Source of the DNA: Hyphomicrobium denitrificans ATCC 51888
GTDB lineage: Bacteria > Pseudomonadota > Alphaproteobacteria > Rhizobiales > Hyphomicrobiaceae
Length of the DNA stretch: 64,000 bases
Assembly: GCF_000143145.1 (NCBI RefSeq)
Contig: NC_014313.1
Location: forward strand, 1,612,001 to 1,676,000
Direction of reading: 5' to 3'
The notes below the pieces were generated by a model that had not been told where the DNA came from, did not search any database, and worked only from the letters and a program-made list of their open reading frames with translations. Of this stretch, positions 8,694-15,965 are shown piece by piece. The position numbers were made by a program, and so were the translations under genes. The first letter of the stretch is position 1. Each line of letters opens with the position of its first letter.

Positions 8694-8832
8694 CGGCTGC
8701 TCGAGCGTGCCCGTCGATTCCGGCTGCCGTTCCTTTAAGCCCATAGGCTGGAGCAAGGCCGACACCGAGCCGACGAAGCGCGCGGTCGTCGCTCACAACA
8801 AAGTCTTCGACGCCATTTGCCCGAACTCGTGA
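8611..8832 (+). CDS. Outer-membrane spanin-like lipoprotein (Rz1 type), overlapping the Rz-like gene
   Basis: 73 residues. A basic start (MSKKLKPLAARSKP) is followed by a hydrophobic stretch and a lipobox (LLIATVGISGC, Cys about residue 30), so the mature lipoprotein would have about 44 residues. The gene overlaps the Rz-like frame by 83 bases in another register. Small nested lipoproteins of this kind are the outer-membrane partners of i-spanins and complete phage lysis. The mature part contains two further Cys residues and no strong Pro-rich segment. Confidence 0.75.
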   Translation: MSKKLKPLAARSKPFLLTGLLIATVGISGCSSVPVDSGCRSFKPIGWSKADTEPTKRAVVAHNKVFDAICPNS

Positions 8833-8847
8833 GGCTCTCGCCAAGAA

Positions 8848-9333
8848 CTAAAAGTTTGCGAACTCGCGATGGTATTGGTTGGCGACTGTCAAATAAGCCG
8901 AATACGCCTCTTCTCTCGTGTCATAGCAACCGATGTTGATCTGATTACCGTTGACTCGTAGCTGCGCAAACCACTTCTTTCTATCGGCGCGCCAACAAAC
9001 GCCTTTGAGTCCAGATGTATTTCTCGGGGGCTTTTTACGGTTATATAGGTTTTCGGATCGTGTGGCCTCGCGAAGATTGGCAAGCCGATTGTCGCCTTTC
9101 TGGCCATTGATATGGTCGATCTCAGCAACGGGCCACGCTCCAGTCTCGTAAAGCCAAGCAAGCCGATGTTGGAGATAGCGTCTGCTATCAATACTTATGT
9201 CTTTGTAGCCGGTATTGTTTGTTCTTCCGGCGACATCTCCGACCTTGACTCTATTGCTTCTCGAAATCTTCCACAAGAACACGCCGGTGTTCGGATCGTA
9301 GTCGAGAAGTTCTCTCAGTGTTTTCTGATCCAT
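8848..9333 (-). CDS. HNH endonuclease with AP2-type domain (antisense homing-type gene)
   Basis: 161 residues from the ATG at 9333 (MDQKTLRELLDYDPNTGVFL); the open frame extends upstream but those residues look non-coding. The HNH_3 core is HRLAWLYETGAWPVAEIDHI plus NGQKGDNRLANLREATRSEN, followed by an AP2-like part (SGLKGVCWRADRKKWFAQLR ... CYDTREEAYSAY). It shares motifs and spacing with the HNH gene at 1536. It sits antisense between the spanins and the ADP-ribosyltransferase-like gene, convergent with the former and divergent from the latter with only 35 bases between starts. Likely a selfish homing gene. Confidence 0.85.
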   Translation of the reverse strand: MDQKTLRELLDYDPNTGVFLWKISRSNRVKVGDVAGRTNNTGYKDISIDSRRYLQHRLAWLYETGAWPVAEIDHINGQKGDNRLANLREATRSENLYNRKKPPRNTSGLKGVCWRADRKKWFAQLRVNGNQINIGCYDTREEAYSAYLTVANQYHREFANF

Positions 9334-9368
9334 ATCGGAAGAGTATCTAATTCGAGGAATCGCGAGAA

Positions 9369-10145
9369 ATGCCCGATTACGTTCCTCCACAGAATAAGAA
9401 GGACTCCGAATTAACATATCGGATGTCGTTTTTGCCGTTCGGGACCTACGCAAACCCGGACGGAACGGAATCTCTCGGGCTTGCAATTCCTGGAATGATC
9501 CAAGAGCCGATCAACGCACTTTCTCGTCTCTTCGGCACGCCTTCCAATCCAGGAACCTTCGGACAAGGCCCAGATGCACCGGGCAATGCCGACGATATGC
9601 GCACCCTCCTGATGTCGATGTACGGCGGGAATGCGATGAACCCGGCAGCGGCTATACCAAAAGGAGCGCTTTCATCTGGCGCCCTTCGCGAGGCGCCGCA
9701 GCGCATGTATCACGGGACCGCGGCGGCAGAGGACTTCCGGAATTTTAAGCCGAGCTCCGAAGGCTCATTCGGCCCCGGTGTCTATCTCTCTGAAAGCCCC
9801 GCCGTCGCCTCAGAGCGGGCTCTTACAGATACCGGATCACGCGTGTTCCCGGTCGATGCGCAAGGTCCGTTTGCATCCGTGGATGATTACCTGACTGCGC
9901 TCCATGGCAATGGGAGAGATCCAGTCGCAGCACAGCAGTCGCTTGGACAACAGGGCTACACGGGCGTTTCTGGCGACCTTGGGAGCTATGGCCATCCGGC
10001 GCCTGTCACGAACGTTTTTCAACCTGGGAGCATCCGCAGCGCCACGACGGGCGAAACCCTCTACTCAGACGGCCTTCCGTCGATCTGGGGCAACGCTCTT
10101 GCACCCTCTCAAGACGAACCCCGTAACGCTCTCCTGAACTACTAG
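9369..10145 (+). CDS. Phage ADP-ribosyltransferase-like protein (ART-PolyVal type)
   Basis: 258 residues. The C-terminal domain (about 115-235) shows an ART-like pattern: QRMYHGTAAAEDFRNF (His of the H-Y-E type motif), then GSFGPGVYLSESPAVASERA (Gly-x-Gly-x-Tyr), and near the end VFQPGSIRSATTGETLY. This resembles ADP-ribosyltransferase domains found in phage polyvalent proteins. The N-terminal 100 residues (SFLPFGTYANPDGTE ... MSMYGGNAMNPA) are like linker segments of virion proteins and recall YLPFGSWLDE in the 699-residue protein upstream. It may be a virion-borne effector that modifies a host target; this is inference. A GAGGAA ribosome site precedes the ATG. Confidence 0.65.
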   Translation: MPDYVPPQNKKDSELTYRMSFLPFGTYANPDGTESLGLAIPGMIQEPINALSRLFGTPSNPGTFGQGPDAPGNADDMRTLLMSMYGGNAMNPAAAIPKGALSSGALREAPQRMYHGTAAAEDFRNFKPSSEGSFGPGVYLSESPAVASERALTDTGSRVFPVDAQGPFASVDDYLTALHGNGRDPVAAQQSLGQQGYTGVSGDLGSYGHPAPVTNVFQPGSIRSATTGETLYSDGLPSIWGNALAPSQDEPRNALLNY

Positions 10146-10184
10146 TGCCCGCGTTCCAACAACCGGAACGAAAGAACATGTCAA

Positions 10185-10445
10185 ATGCAGGACTCTCCCG
10201 GGTCGCTTCCGCCCTGGCTTATGAACTGGATGCTGGGCGTGGAAAGCCGCTTAGGGAACATCCAGGGTCAACTTCGGCACCTTGGAGCCAAGACTACGGA
10301 GAGGGCCGAAGGACGCCCAACCTGGCAGCCTCGCGATTACATGGCGGCGGGAGCTGGTATAGCGATGGTTCTGGCAGCGATCGCGGACAAGATCGGGTGG
10401 ACAACCCTCGCAGCTTCCCTGGTCAAGCTCTATGGCGGACGATGA
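10185..10445 (+). CDS. Small phage membrane protein, possible holin
   Basis: 86 residues. A polar N-terminal half (MQDSPGSLPPWLMNWMLGVE ... GNIQGQLRHLG) is followed by hydrophobic sequence (about 52-68, DYMAAGAGIAMVLAAIADKI, then GWTTLAASLVKLYGG). Small size, late position and lack of another obvious holin make it a holin candidate, but it lies after rather than before the endolysin. A longer overlapping frame (10145-10519) has little protein character in this region and was not chosen. Its stop overlaps a tiny downstream frame as ATGA. Confidence 0.55.
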   Translation: MQDSPGSLPPWLMNWMLGVESRLGNIQGQLRHLGAKTTERAEGRPTWQPRDYMAAGAGIAMVLAAIADKIGWTTLAASLVKLYGGR

Positions 10446-10519
10446 AGGCTGCCCTCTGCCCCGGGACGTGGGTGTTTTGTGTCTGCCTCGCCATAGCGAC
10501 GTTCATAGTGGTGGTTTAG
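10442..10519 (+). CDS. 25-residue single-span membrane peptide
   Basis: The frame starts at an ATG that overlaps the preceding stop (ATGA) and encodes MKAALCPGTWVFCVCLAIAT followed by FIVVV. Nearly all of it is one hydrophobic segment with three Cys residues. Translational coupling and its membrane nature argue for a real product, for instance a holin partner or a second lysis regulator. The evidence is limited because the frame is short. Confidence 0.35.
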   Translation: MKAALCPGTWVFCVCLAIATFIVVV

Positions 10520-10577
10520 GTGGGACACTACGGCTTGCGACGCAAAGAAACACCGATGGCACATTTTGCGTCCCACC
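10519..10577. repeat. Interrupted inverted repeat at the prophage right end
   Basis: The right arm TTTGCGTCCCACC (10565-10577) is the reverse complement of GGTGGGA (10519-10525) plus CGCAAA further on; a 15-base insert splits the left arm. The structure begins on the last base of the final phage stop codon. It could be a terminator-like RNA structure or a recombination site. No direct-repeat partner is visible in the window. Confidence 0.4.
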
Positions 10578-10597
10578 ATCAATTAAGTCATTGATCT

Positions 10598-10637
10598 TTG
10601 GCGTTTTTGACACTCCCGTAGGGAGCGCCAAGTCTTT
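10598..10637 (+). terminator. Composite hairpin followed by a T-rich tract
   Basis: TTGGCG (10598-10603) pairs with CGCCAA (10626-10631). Inside it CTCCC (10613-10617) pairs with GGGAG (10621-10625) around a GTA loop, leaving a 9-base bulge on the left. A short T-run follows (GTCTTTTAA). It could terminate the late phage transcript on the plus strand. Confidence 0.4.
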
Positions 10638-10756
10638 TAATGAGTTGGCGCCGAGCCCCCGGGTGGGCCTATGTGCAGGCCACCTCTCCAAGCATCCCTT
10701 AACGAGAATACGCCTGATGTCGGCTGTCCGGAGCCGGCCTCTAGAGCCAGCGGCGT

Positions 10757-11152
10757 TTACGCCAACGATTCCAAAAACTCATAGACTTCGCGCGCAGGTT
10801 CTCCGCCCATCTTGGCGTGAACGATGAGGGGGATGCCGTGCGCCCCTAAGGATTTCCGGGCGTCGGGGCATGCCGTCAACGCTGTTTTGACGACATCCAG
10901 CATCCCGAGCATCGCGGCAGCGAAAATGTCGAGGCGCGCGCCGCGCTCGATCAGCAGCAACGCAATTTCACGGCGCCCTGTGTGTGCCGCCGCTCCGAGA
11001 CCAGACTCGAAATCGCCATCGCCCCAGTCCCAGCTGGCGTTGACGAGTTTTGGCTCGATCTCCAGCAATTCGCGCACGCCGTCGATATCGCTATGAGCTT
11101 TGCGGACAAACTCGCTGACAAGTTCTGGCGCTAGTGGCGGAGATTTTTCCAT
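10757..11152 (-). CDS. Ankyrin-repeat protein
   Basis: 131 residues with about three ankyrin-like units: DIDGVRELLEIEPKLVNAS, ESGLGAAAHTGRREIALLLIERGARLDIF and AAMLGMLDVVKTALTACPD. There is no signal peptide, so it is probably cytoplasmic and acts through protein binding; the partner is unknown. It is the first non-phage gene on this side and lies on the opposite strand to the prophage. Confidence 0.75.
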   Translation of the reverse strand: MEKSPPLAPELVSEFVRKAHSDIDGVRELLEIEPKLVNASWDWGDGDFESGLGAAAHTGRREIALLLIERGARLDIFAAAMLGMLDVVKTALTACPDARKSLGAHGIPLIVHAKMGGEPAREVYEFLESLA

Positions 11153-11506
11153 TTTTGCTTCTTTGGTTCCGATCTTCCGAGGCGTGAAATCATCGTCGAA
11201 CTAAATTGCTCGCTCGCAGAGAACGTCGTGCGCGGGCGGGTGCGATAAAGTCGCGTGGTTGTTTCCGATATAAATATACAATTTCATTTTTGAGAGAAGA
11301 TCGTGCGTTTGGACATGTTGTCCCTGAGCTTCTCCGTCTGCGCACAGGTCTTTCGAGATGGCTGCCCCGGACGCCGATGGTGGCAAAAGCGGTACGCTCG
11401 CCGGGTTCATTACGGGAGCCCCTCCTTGCAAGGCACCGATTCTGTTGTCGGGGTTTGCGCGCTCAACTAGTTTCCGGACCGATATTGATCATTTTTGGAG
11501 GGGCAA
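11153..11506. other. Intergenic region between divergent genes
   Basis: 354 bases between the ankyrin gene (minus) and a small secreted protein (plus). A short frame at 11201-11431 on the minus strand has no ribosome site or protein character and is not called. The region is locally A/T-rich (about 11260-11290, GATATAAATATACAATTTCA), so it probably holds promoters, but I cannot define a -35/-10 pair. Confidence 0.4.
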
Positions 11507-11803
11507 ATGCGGTCTCTGAAATTAGGCTTCGCAACGATTGCTGTGGTCTTCGCACTCTCGGCGACGGCTCAGGCGGATTGCGTCAAGATCGGAGCGGTCG
11601 GCCAGGCGGTGACCCACGATATCGCCGTGCTGTTCTCGACGCATGGTCTTGCAAACGTCATCTATGGGCAGGGCCGCGTGGGCAAAGGGCCGGTTCATAC
11701 GAAATGCGACGATGCCTCGGCCATGACGACGTGCCATTCCTCGCAGATGGCGTGCAAAGTGACGACGCCTAAACCCTGCATCGGCGCTTGGCTCTGCTTG
11801 TAA
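11507..11803 (+). CDS. Small secreted Cys-rich protein of unknown function
   Basis: 98 residues starting MRSLKLGFATIAVVFALSAT, a clear signal peptide probably cleaved after TAQA before DCVK. The mature part has six Cys residues (DCVKIGAV, TKCDDASAMTTCHSSQMACK, KPCIGAWLCL), suggesting disulfides in the periplasm. A strong ribosome site (GGAGGGGC) precedes the ATG. No named family recognised. Confidence 0.65.
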   Translation: MRSLKLGFATIAVVFALSATAQADCVKIGAVGQAVTHDIAVLFSTHGLANVIYGQGRVGKGPVHTKCDDASAMTTCHSSQMACKVTTPKPCIGAWLCL

Positions 11804-11834
11804 GCAAGCTCGCCCGCGCAATCCTGGTGAAATC

Positions 11835-11866
11835 AAAAAAATGCGGCGGCCGTGACAGCCGCCGCA
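11835..11866 (-). terminator. Rho-independent terminator of the HdeD-like gene
   Basis: A perfect 9-bp stem, TGCGGCGGC (11842-11850) with GCCGCCGCA (11858-11866), has a 7-base loop and on the minus strand is followed by seven T residues. It ends minus-strand transcription and may also help the converging plus-strand gene. Confidence 0.85.
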
Positions 11867-11892
11867 AACGTACTCGATCTATCGCTCTTGCC

Positions 11893-12480
11893 TCAGATGC
11901 GGACTTCGGCGTGCTTGCGCAGACGCAATGAGAAGCCGACGAGCAGGAAGCCGTAGATCAGCGCAAAGATGCCGATGGTGAAGGCGAGGCCGAGTGCGCC
12001 GGCGCCGGGGAACATCAGGATCAGAACACCGAACAGCACCGAGACGACACCGCTGGCGATCAACAGCCATTCGCCATCGATTTCCTTGCGCAACCGGATC
12101 GCGCCGACGATTTCGAACACGCCCGCGGCGATCGCCCATCCGGCGATGAAGTAGAGCAGCACCAGTCCTGTAATGCCAGGCCAGGCTAACGTGACTGCGC
12201 CGGCCAGAATGCCAAGCACGCCGACGAGTGCCAGCCACCAGCGTGGTGTCGGCGTATCGCCCATGATCGCGGCGCCGATCGCGAAGCCTCCGTCGAACAG
12301 AGCGAACACGCCGTAGAGAATGACGAGCGTCAAAAGCGACAGTCCGGGCCACATGATCGTCAGTAGCCCGAAGATGATGGCGCAGATGCCGCGCAACAGA
12401 ATGAGCCACCAGTTACGAGCCAAGCCATCAAGCATGGGACGCATAAGAACGGTGCCGGGAGGATATGTGCGTGTTGCCAT
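11893..12480 (-). CDS. HdeD family (DUF308) membrane protein
   Basis: 195 residues with six hydrophobic segments arranged as three pairs, for example WWLILLRGICAIIFGLLTIM, LLTLVILYGVFALFDGGFAI, WWLALVGVLGILAGAVTLAW and GLVLLYFIAGWAIAAGVFEI. The repeated pattern of Trp-rich first helix and Pro-Gly turn (MWPGLS, AWPGIT, MFPGAG) is the signature of the HdeD/DUF308 family. These inner-membrane proteins are linked to acid resistance in enterobacteria; the role here is unknown. A good ribosome site (AGAGAGG) precedes the ATG and a strong terminator follows. Confidence 0.88.
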   Translation of the reverse strand: MATRTYPPGTVLMRPMLDGLARNWWLILLRGICAIIFGLLTIMWPGLSLLTLVILYGVFALFDGGFAIGAAIMGDTPTPRWWLALVGVLGILAGAVTLAWPGITGLVLLYFIAGWAIAAGVFEIVGAIRLRKEIDGEWLLIASGVVSVLFGVLILMFPGAGALGLAFTIGIFALIYGFLLVGFSLRLRKHAEVRI

Positions 12481-12687
12481 GTCAACCTCTCTAAAGCTGA
12501 AGCTTGGAAAGGATCAAACCGTGTATTCAGTTTCACGACTGGCCGCGATGCCGTCAATCGCGGAGATCATCAGGCTGCGGCTGAAACGGACGTTGGTAAA
12601 TAAAAACGGAAATACGACATCGAAATCCAACGAGATATAGCATTGTTTTCGAGGGTCTGGGAGACCGCGCAGGCGGATACCCGATCA

Positions 12688-13419
12688 TTATTCATTGGTC
12701 AGACGCTTGTTTCGCTTTGCGGAGCGCTGCTTTTCTTGTTTCTCAGCGTGTTTCGCTTTCTTTTTCGAGGCCGGAGTTTCGGCTTTCGATTTCTTTGCCG
12801 TCTTTTTCTTGTGACTTTTGGCGCGCATATCGTTCTGCGTGTCGTCGCTTCTGGACGCCGTTGATTTTGCGGTGGGCGTGTCCGCGCGTTTGTTCGCATC
12901 GCGAGGAGGCGGCATCTCTTCGGCCGACGCTTCCTCGATGAATTTCGGTTGCCGTTGTTTCAGCGCAGCGAAGGTTTGCTCGTTGAGCGTGAGCTTTTCG
13001 GCTTTGTGAGGAGTGCCGCGCTCCTTATCGGCTTTATCGGCTTTTTTCTCTTCGCGCGCTTTCGGCGCAGCGTCGTCGGCTTTCGCGATCTCGGTCCGCT
13101 TCTGTTTCGGTTCTTCGGTTTTCTGTTTGGCGGGCGGCTGCTTACCGGCGTTCTTCGCGGCAAGGATTTCCTGACGCGTCCGCTCGACCTCGGCCTTTGA
13201 AACTTCGCCGTCGGCGATCAGCGCATTGAGGCAGGACTTCGAAAGCTTCGGGCCAGCGCGCCGCATGCAGATGCGCAGCTCTTTCGATCCGACCTGGAAT
13301 TGGCTGCAGTAGGCATAATAGTCGCTTGCGCAGCTCATCTGGGTCATAAACCCGATGGCTGAGGCGTTGGAGACGGACAGCATCAGGGCTGCCGCTGCTA
13401 AAGCGAGTGTTCTGGTCAT
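12688..13419 (-). CDS. Secreted protein with Cys-containing N-terminal domain and Lys-rich C-terminus
   Basis: 243 residues. The signal peptide MTRTLALAAAALMLSVSNAS ends near ASA. Next comes a small Cys-containing domain (about 25-70, MSCASDYYAYCSQF ... LRICMRRAGPKLSKSCLNAL) resembling a Cys-rich repeat, with four regularly placed Cys. The remainder is highly charged, Lys/Glu/Ala-rich and low in complexity, ending in many Lys/Arg pairs. It could bind anionic polymers in the periplasm. The low-complexity tail makes homology hard to judge; no function assigned. Confidence 0.7.
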   Translation of the reverse strand: MTRTLALAAAALMLSVSNASAIGFMTQMSCASDYYAYCSQFQVGSKELRICMRRAGPKLSKSCLNALIADGEVSKAEVERTRQEILAAKNAGKQPPAKQKTEEPKQKRTEIAKADDAAPKAREEKKADKADKERGTPHKAEKLTLNEQTFAALKQRQPKFIEEASAEEMPPPRDANKRADTPTAKSTASRSDDTQNDMRAKSHKKKTAKKSKAETPASKKKAKHAEKQEKQRSAKRNKRLTNE

Positions 13420-13552
13420 GGCTCAGAGCTATCTGTACTGCGCAATACCTCACATAGTTCCAGATATGCCCCTTGAGGCCGTGTCATATGCGCGTAAGCG
13501 GTTCAGGTCCACTGAATACGGCCCTGAGGCCTGCGCCAGATGGCGAAATCGG

Positions 13553-13843
13553 CTAAACTCGAGGCAGCGCCGATCGCTGGTAAAACCAGATTGCGGCCAG
13601 CACGATGAGCGAGCCGATGACCGCGGCAATCACGTCGCGCAAAGAAATCGAGTACTTATCGAGATCCGGAAAAACGCCAAGGACGCGGAACAGAAAGCCG
13701 CCGATCAAAGCGCCGGCCAATCCGAGCGCGAGATTCTTCGCACGTCCGAAACCCTGTTTACTCCACGTGCTGAGCGATCCGGCCAAGGCGCCACCGATGA
13801 GACCGATGACAAGCCAGACGATAAACTGGTCGAGTGTCGGCAT
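13553..13843 (-). CDS. GlsB/YeaQ/YmgE family stress-response membrane protein
   Basis: 96 residues with three or four hydrophobic segments: FIVWLVIGLIGGALAGSL, NLALGLAGALIGGFLFRVLG and DVIAAVIGSLIVLAAIWFYQ. The Gly-rich motif GLIGGALAG and the later GLAGALIGGFLF match the transglycosylase-associated (Tag) GlsB/YeaQ family. Members are small inner-membrane proteins induced by stress, of unknown biochemical role. A single gene with no obvious operon partner. Confidence 0.85.
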   Translation of the reverse strand: MPTLDQFIVWLVIGLIGGALAGSLSTWSKQGFGRAKNLALGLAGALIGGFLFRVLGVFPDLDKYSISLRDVIAAVIGSLIVLAAIWFYQRSALPRV

Positions 13844-14000
13844 GTTGCGACTCCAGCGTTCGCGCCCGCCGAAATCCTACACCGATTTGCAAACCCAGAA
13901 TAGTTTACGGCGCATGCCGTCGCCCGATGAGGGTTAACGGGATCGTGCCAGGTGTGTTCAAGTGTTCATTTCGCGCGATGTTGCTAGGTCATGTGGTCGA

Positions 14001-15737
14001 TCAGCCGAACGTAAAGGCGTAAGCGTTGACGCCGGGATCGAGAAACTCGATTGCGAAAGTGCGCTCTCGAATATCGCCGCTCTGCCGGACGAGCTGGTAA
14101 AGCTTGTCTTCCGTCACCGTTCCACTGCCGTCGGGAGCGACGTCAAAGCCGTGACTGTCGCCGGGCTCTTTGCCGTCGATCGTCACGCGAAAGCGAATGG
14201 GTTTCTTGTCGGCACTGGGACCCAGAACGAGATGCAGATCGCGCGCGCGGAAGCGATAGACGATGCTGCCGCCCGCGGTATTGAGCGCGGCATGCTGGGC
14301 TGCGATGGTCCAGTTTCCATTCAAGCTCCATTCGTTCAGCGTTTTCGGTTCGCCGCTGTAGGTGTGCGCCGTGTCGCGTGGAGCGCCGTCGGCGGACACG
14401 AAGTTCGCGGCTCGCGCATAGCCGACGTACGTTTCCGGCGACGCGACGTTCGCGAATACTGATGCGGCTTCGACGCCCGAGGCAGAGACGCTCACCGTTC
14501 CATCGGCGACGTTCGCTTTGCCGGCTTCGGCCAGAAGCTTTTGAATGACGCGCTCCGAGGCCGCGTAGCCGCCTTCGCCGAAGTGATGATGACGAATGTT
14601 GCCGTTGGCATCGATGAAGTAGTGCGCGGGCCAATACTGATTTTTGAAGGCGCGCCAGATCGCGAAATTATTGTCGACGGCGACCGGGTACGCGATCTTG
14701 AGATCGGAGATGGCATTTCGGACATTCGCGACATTCTTCTCGAACGCGAATTCGGGAGAATGCACGCCGACGACAACGAGACCCTGATCTTTGTATTTTT
14801 CGGCCCAGGCGCGAACGTAGGGGATGCTTCTAAGGCAGTTGATGCAGGAGTACGTCCAGAAGTCGACGAGCACCACCTTGCCCTTCAAATCGTCAGGCGT
14901 GAGCGGCTTTGAATTCAGCCAGTCGACGGCGCCGGTCAGTGCAGGCGCACGGCCTTCGATGGGCAATGTTTCCGACGCAGCGGCTAGCTCGCTATCGGTG
15001 CTCGCACCGGGCGTGCGATGAAGCATGTCGACGAGGCGCTGCTCCAGCGGCGCTGTGCTCGCAAGCGACAGTCGTGTCAGCAATCCGGTATCGGCGCCGG
15101 CTCCGATCGCGACGACGGCGACGAGAACAGCAACGCCTAGTCCGCGACGAACCCATTCGCCCGTGCCGAGCGAGCTTTTCATCGCGTTGAAGATGCGTCC
15201 GCCCGCAAACAGCGCCAGCGCGAGCGATGTCGCGGCTCCGGCTGCGTAGGCTGCGAGGAGGAGTGTCGTGCGCGCGCTCGCGCCTTCGAGCGCCGCACCG
15301 GTCAAAATCAAGCCTAGAACCGGTCCGGCGCAGGGCGCCCAAAGAAGTCCCGTCGCAACGCCGAGCAACAGCGATGACCAGGGTGATGATTGTTCGCCGT
15401 TCGCTTCGGCTTTTTGTGCCAAGCGATTTCCGAGCGCGACGGCAGGGCGCGACAGGCGTTCCGACACTTCCGGGAAGATCAGCGTCAACCCGAAGACAGC
15501 CATGATGATGAGCGCGATGATGCGGCCATAATCGTTGGCGGCAACGGTCCAACCTCCGCCGATCGCGGCAAGCGAGGCCACCAGTGCGAAGGTTGCCGCC
15601 ATACCGGCGAGGATCGGTAATCCGCTCCTGAGGAATGGCTGACCGGCGCGTGAAAAGACGAACGGCAGCACAGGTAAAATGCACGGGCTGACGATTGTGA
15701 GAATTCCGCCGATATAAGCGAGAAGGATGAGAAGCAT
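14001..15737 (-). CDS. DipZ-like protein: CcdA transmembrane domain fused to a thioredoxin domain
   Basis: 578 residues. Residues 1-220 form a CcdA-like membrane domain with the two reactive Cys motifs SPCILPVLPF (Cys about 19) and WAPCAGP (Cys about 136). Residues 265-410 are a TlpA/thioredoxin-like domain with the redox motif WTYSCINCLRS (Cys about 298 and 301). The last 150 residues form an extra beta domain (YVGYARAANFVS ... YQLVRQSGDIRERTFAIEFL) as in mycobacterial DipZ. It would carry electrons from cytoplasmic thioredoxin across the membrane to periplasmic disulfides. A separate shorter CcdA lies at 36481. Confidence 0.88.
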   Translation of the reverse strand: MLLILLAYIGGILTIVSPCILPVLPFVFSRAGQPFLRSGLPILAGMAATFALVASLAAIGGGWTVAANDYGRIIALIIMAVFGLTLIFPEVSERLSRPAVALGNRLAQKAEANGEQSSPWSSLLLGVATGLLWAPCAGPVLGLILTGAALEGASARTTLLLAAYAAGAATSLALALFAGGRIFNAMKSSLGTGEWVRRGLGVAVLVAVVAIGAGADTGLLTRLSLASTAPLEQRLVDMLHRTPGASTDSELAAASETLPIEGRAPALTGAVDWLNSKPLTPDDLKGKVVLVDFWTYSCINCLRSIPYVRAWAEKYKDQGLVVVGVHSPEFAFEKNVANVRNAISDLKIAYPVAVDNNFAIWRAFKNQYWPAHYFIDANGNIRHHHFGEGGYAASERVIQKLLAEAGKANVADGTVSVSASGVEAASVFANVASPETYVGYARAANFVSADGAPRDTAHTYSGEPKTLNEWSLNGNWTIAAQHAALNTAGGSIVYRFRARDLHLVLGPSADKKPIRFRVTIDGKEPGDSHGFDVAPDGSGTVTEDKLYQLVRQSGDIRERTFAIEFLDPGVNAYAFTFG

Positions 15738-15965
15738 GCCGGTTCACCATATCTGTACGCCGAAGCCCCGAGCCTCGCGAGCACAACGTCTACGCGCGCG
15801 CGCACGGCGACGTTACGGCATTGTCTCCGCCTGACGCTCTGGCAGGGACGGATTAGACCCTTCGGCCAGTGGCGACGGCCGGGATCCGAGCTTGGCGCGC
15901 GAAACACCGTTTGCTAGGCTCTCGCAACTTCGCTCACAACAGGCAGGATCGATAGTCCAAGCGTG

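Larger units (their letters stand above)
1..10519. mobile_element. Right-hand part of a tailed prophage
   Basis: The stretch is densely packed, mostly plus-strand, with many stop-start overlaps (GTGA at 207, TGATG at 1534, TAATG at 2022, ATGA at 6874 and 10442). It runs through virion/ejection-like proteins, a tail fibre, an endolysin and nested spanins, with two HNH genes interspersed. The order suggests a podovirus-like late region, which is inference. The left boundary lies outside the window and no integrase, portal, terminase or capsid gene is visible. The right boundary is placed after the last phage-like frame at 10519; the next gene, an ankyrin protein on the minus strand, looks chromosomal. 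No att site could be identified. Confidence 0.85.

Noticed and set aside
10519..10756. tRNA or tmRNA as prophage integration target
   Set aside because: No T-loop (GGTTCRA) or CCA-type 3' end could be found in this stretch.
11206..11772. 188-codon plus-strand frame overlapping the small secreted protein
   Set aside because: The overlapping frame from 11507 has a strong ribosome site and signal peptide.
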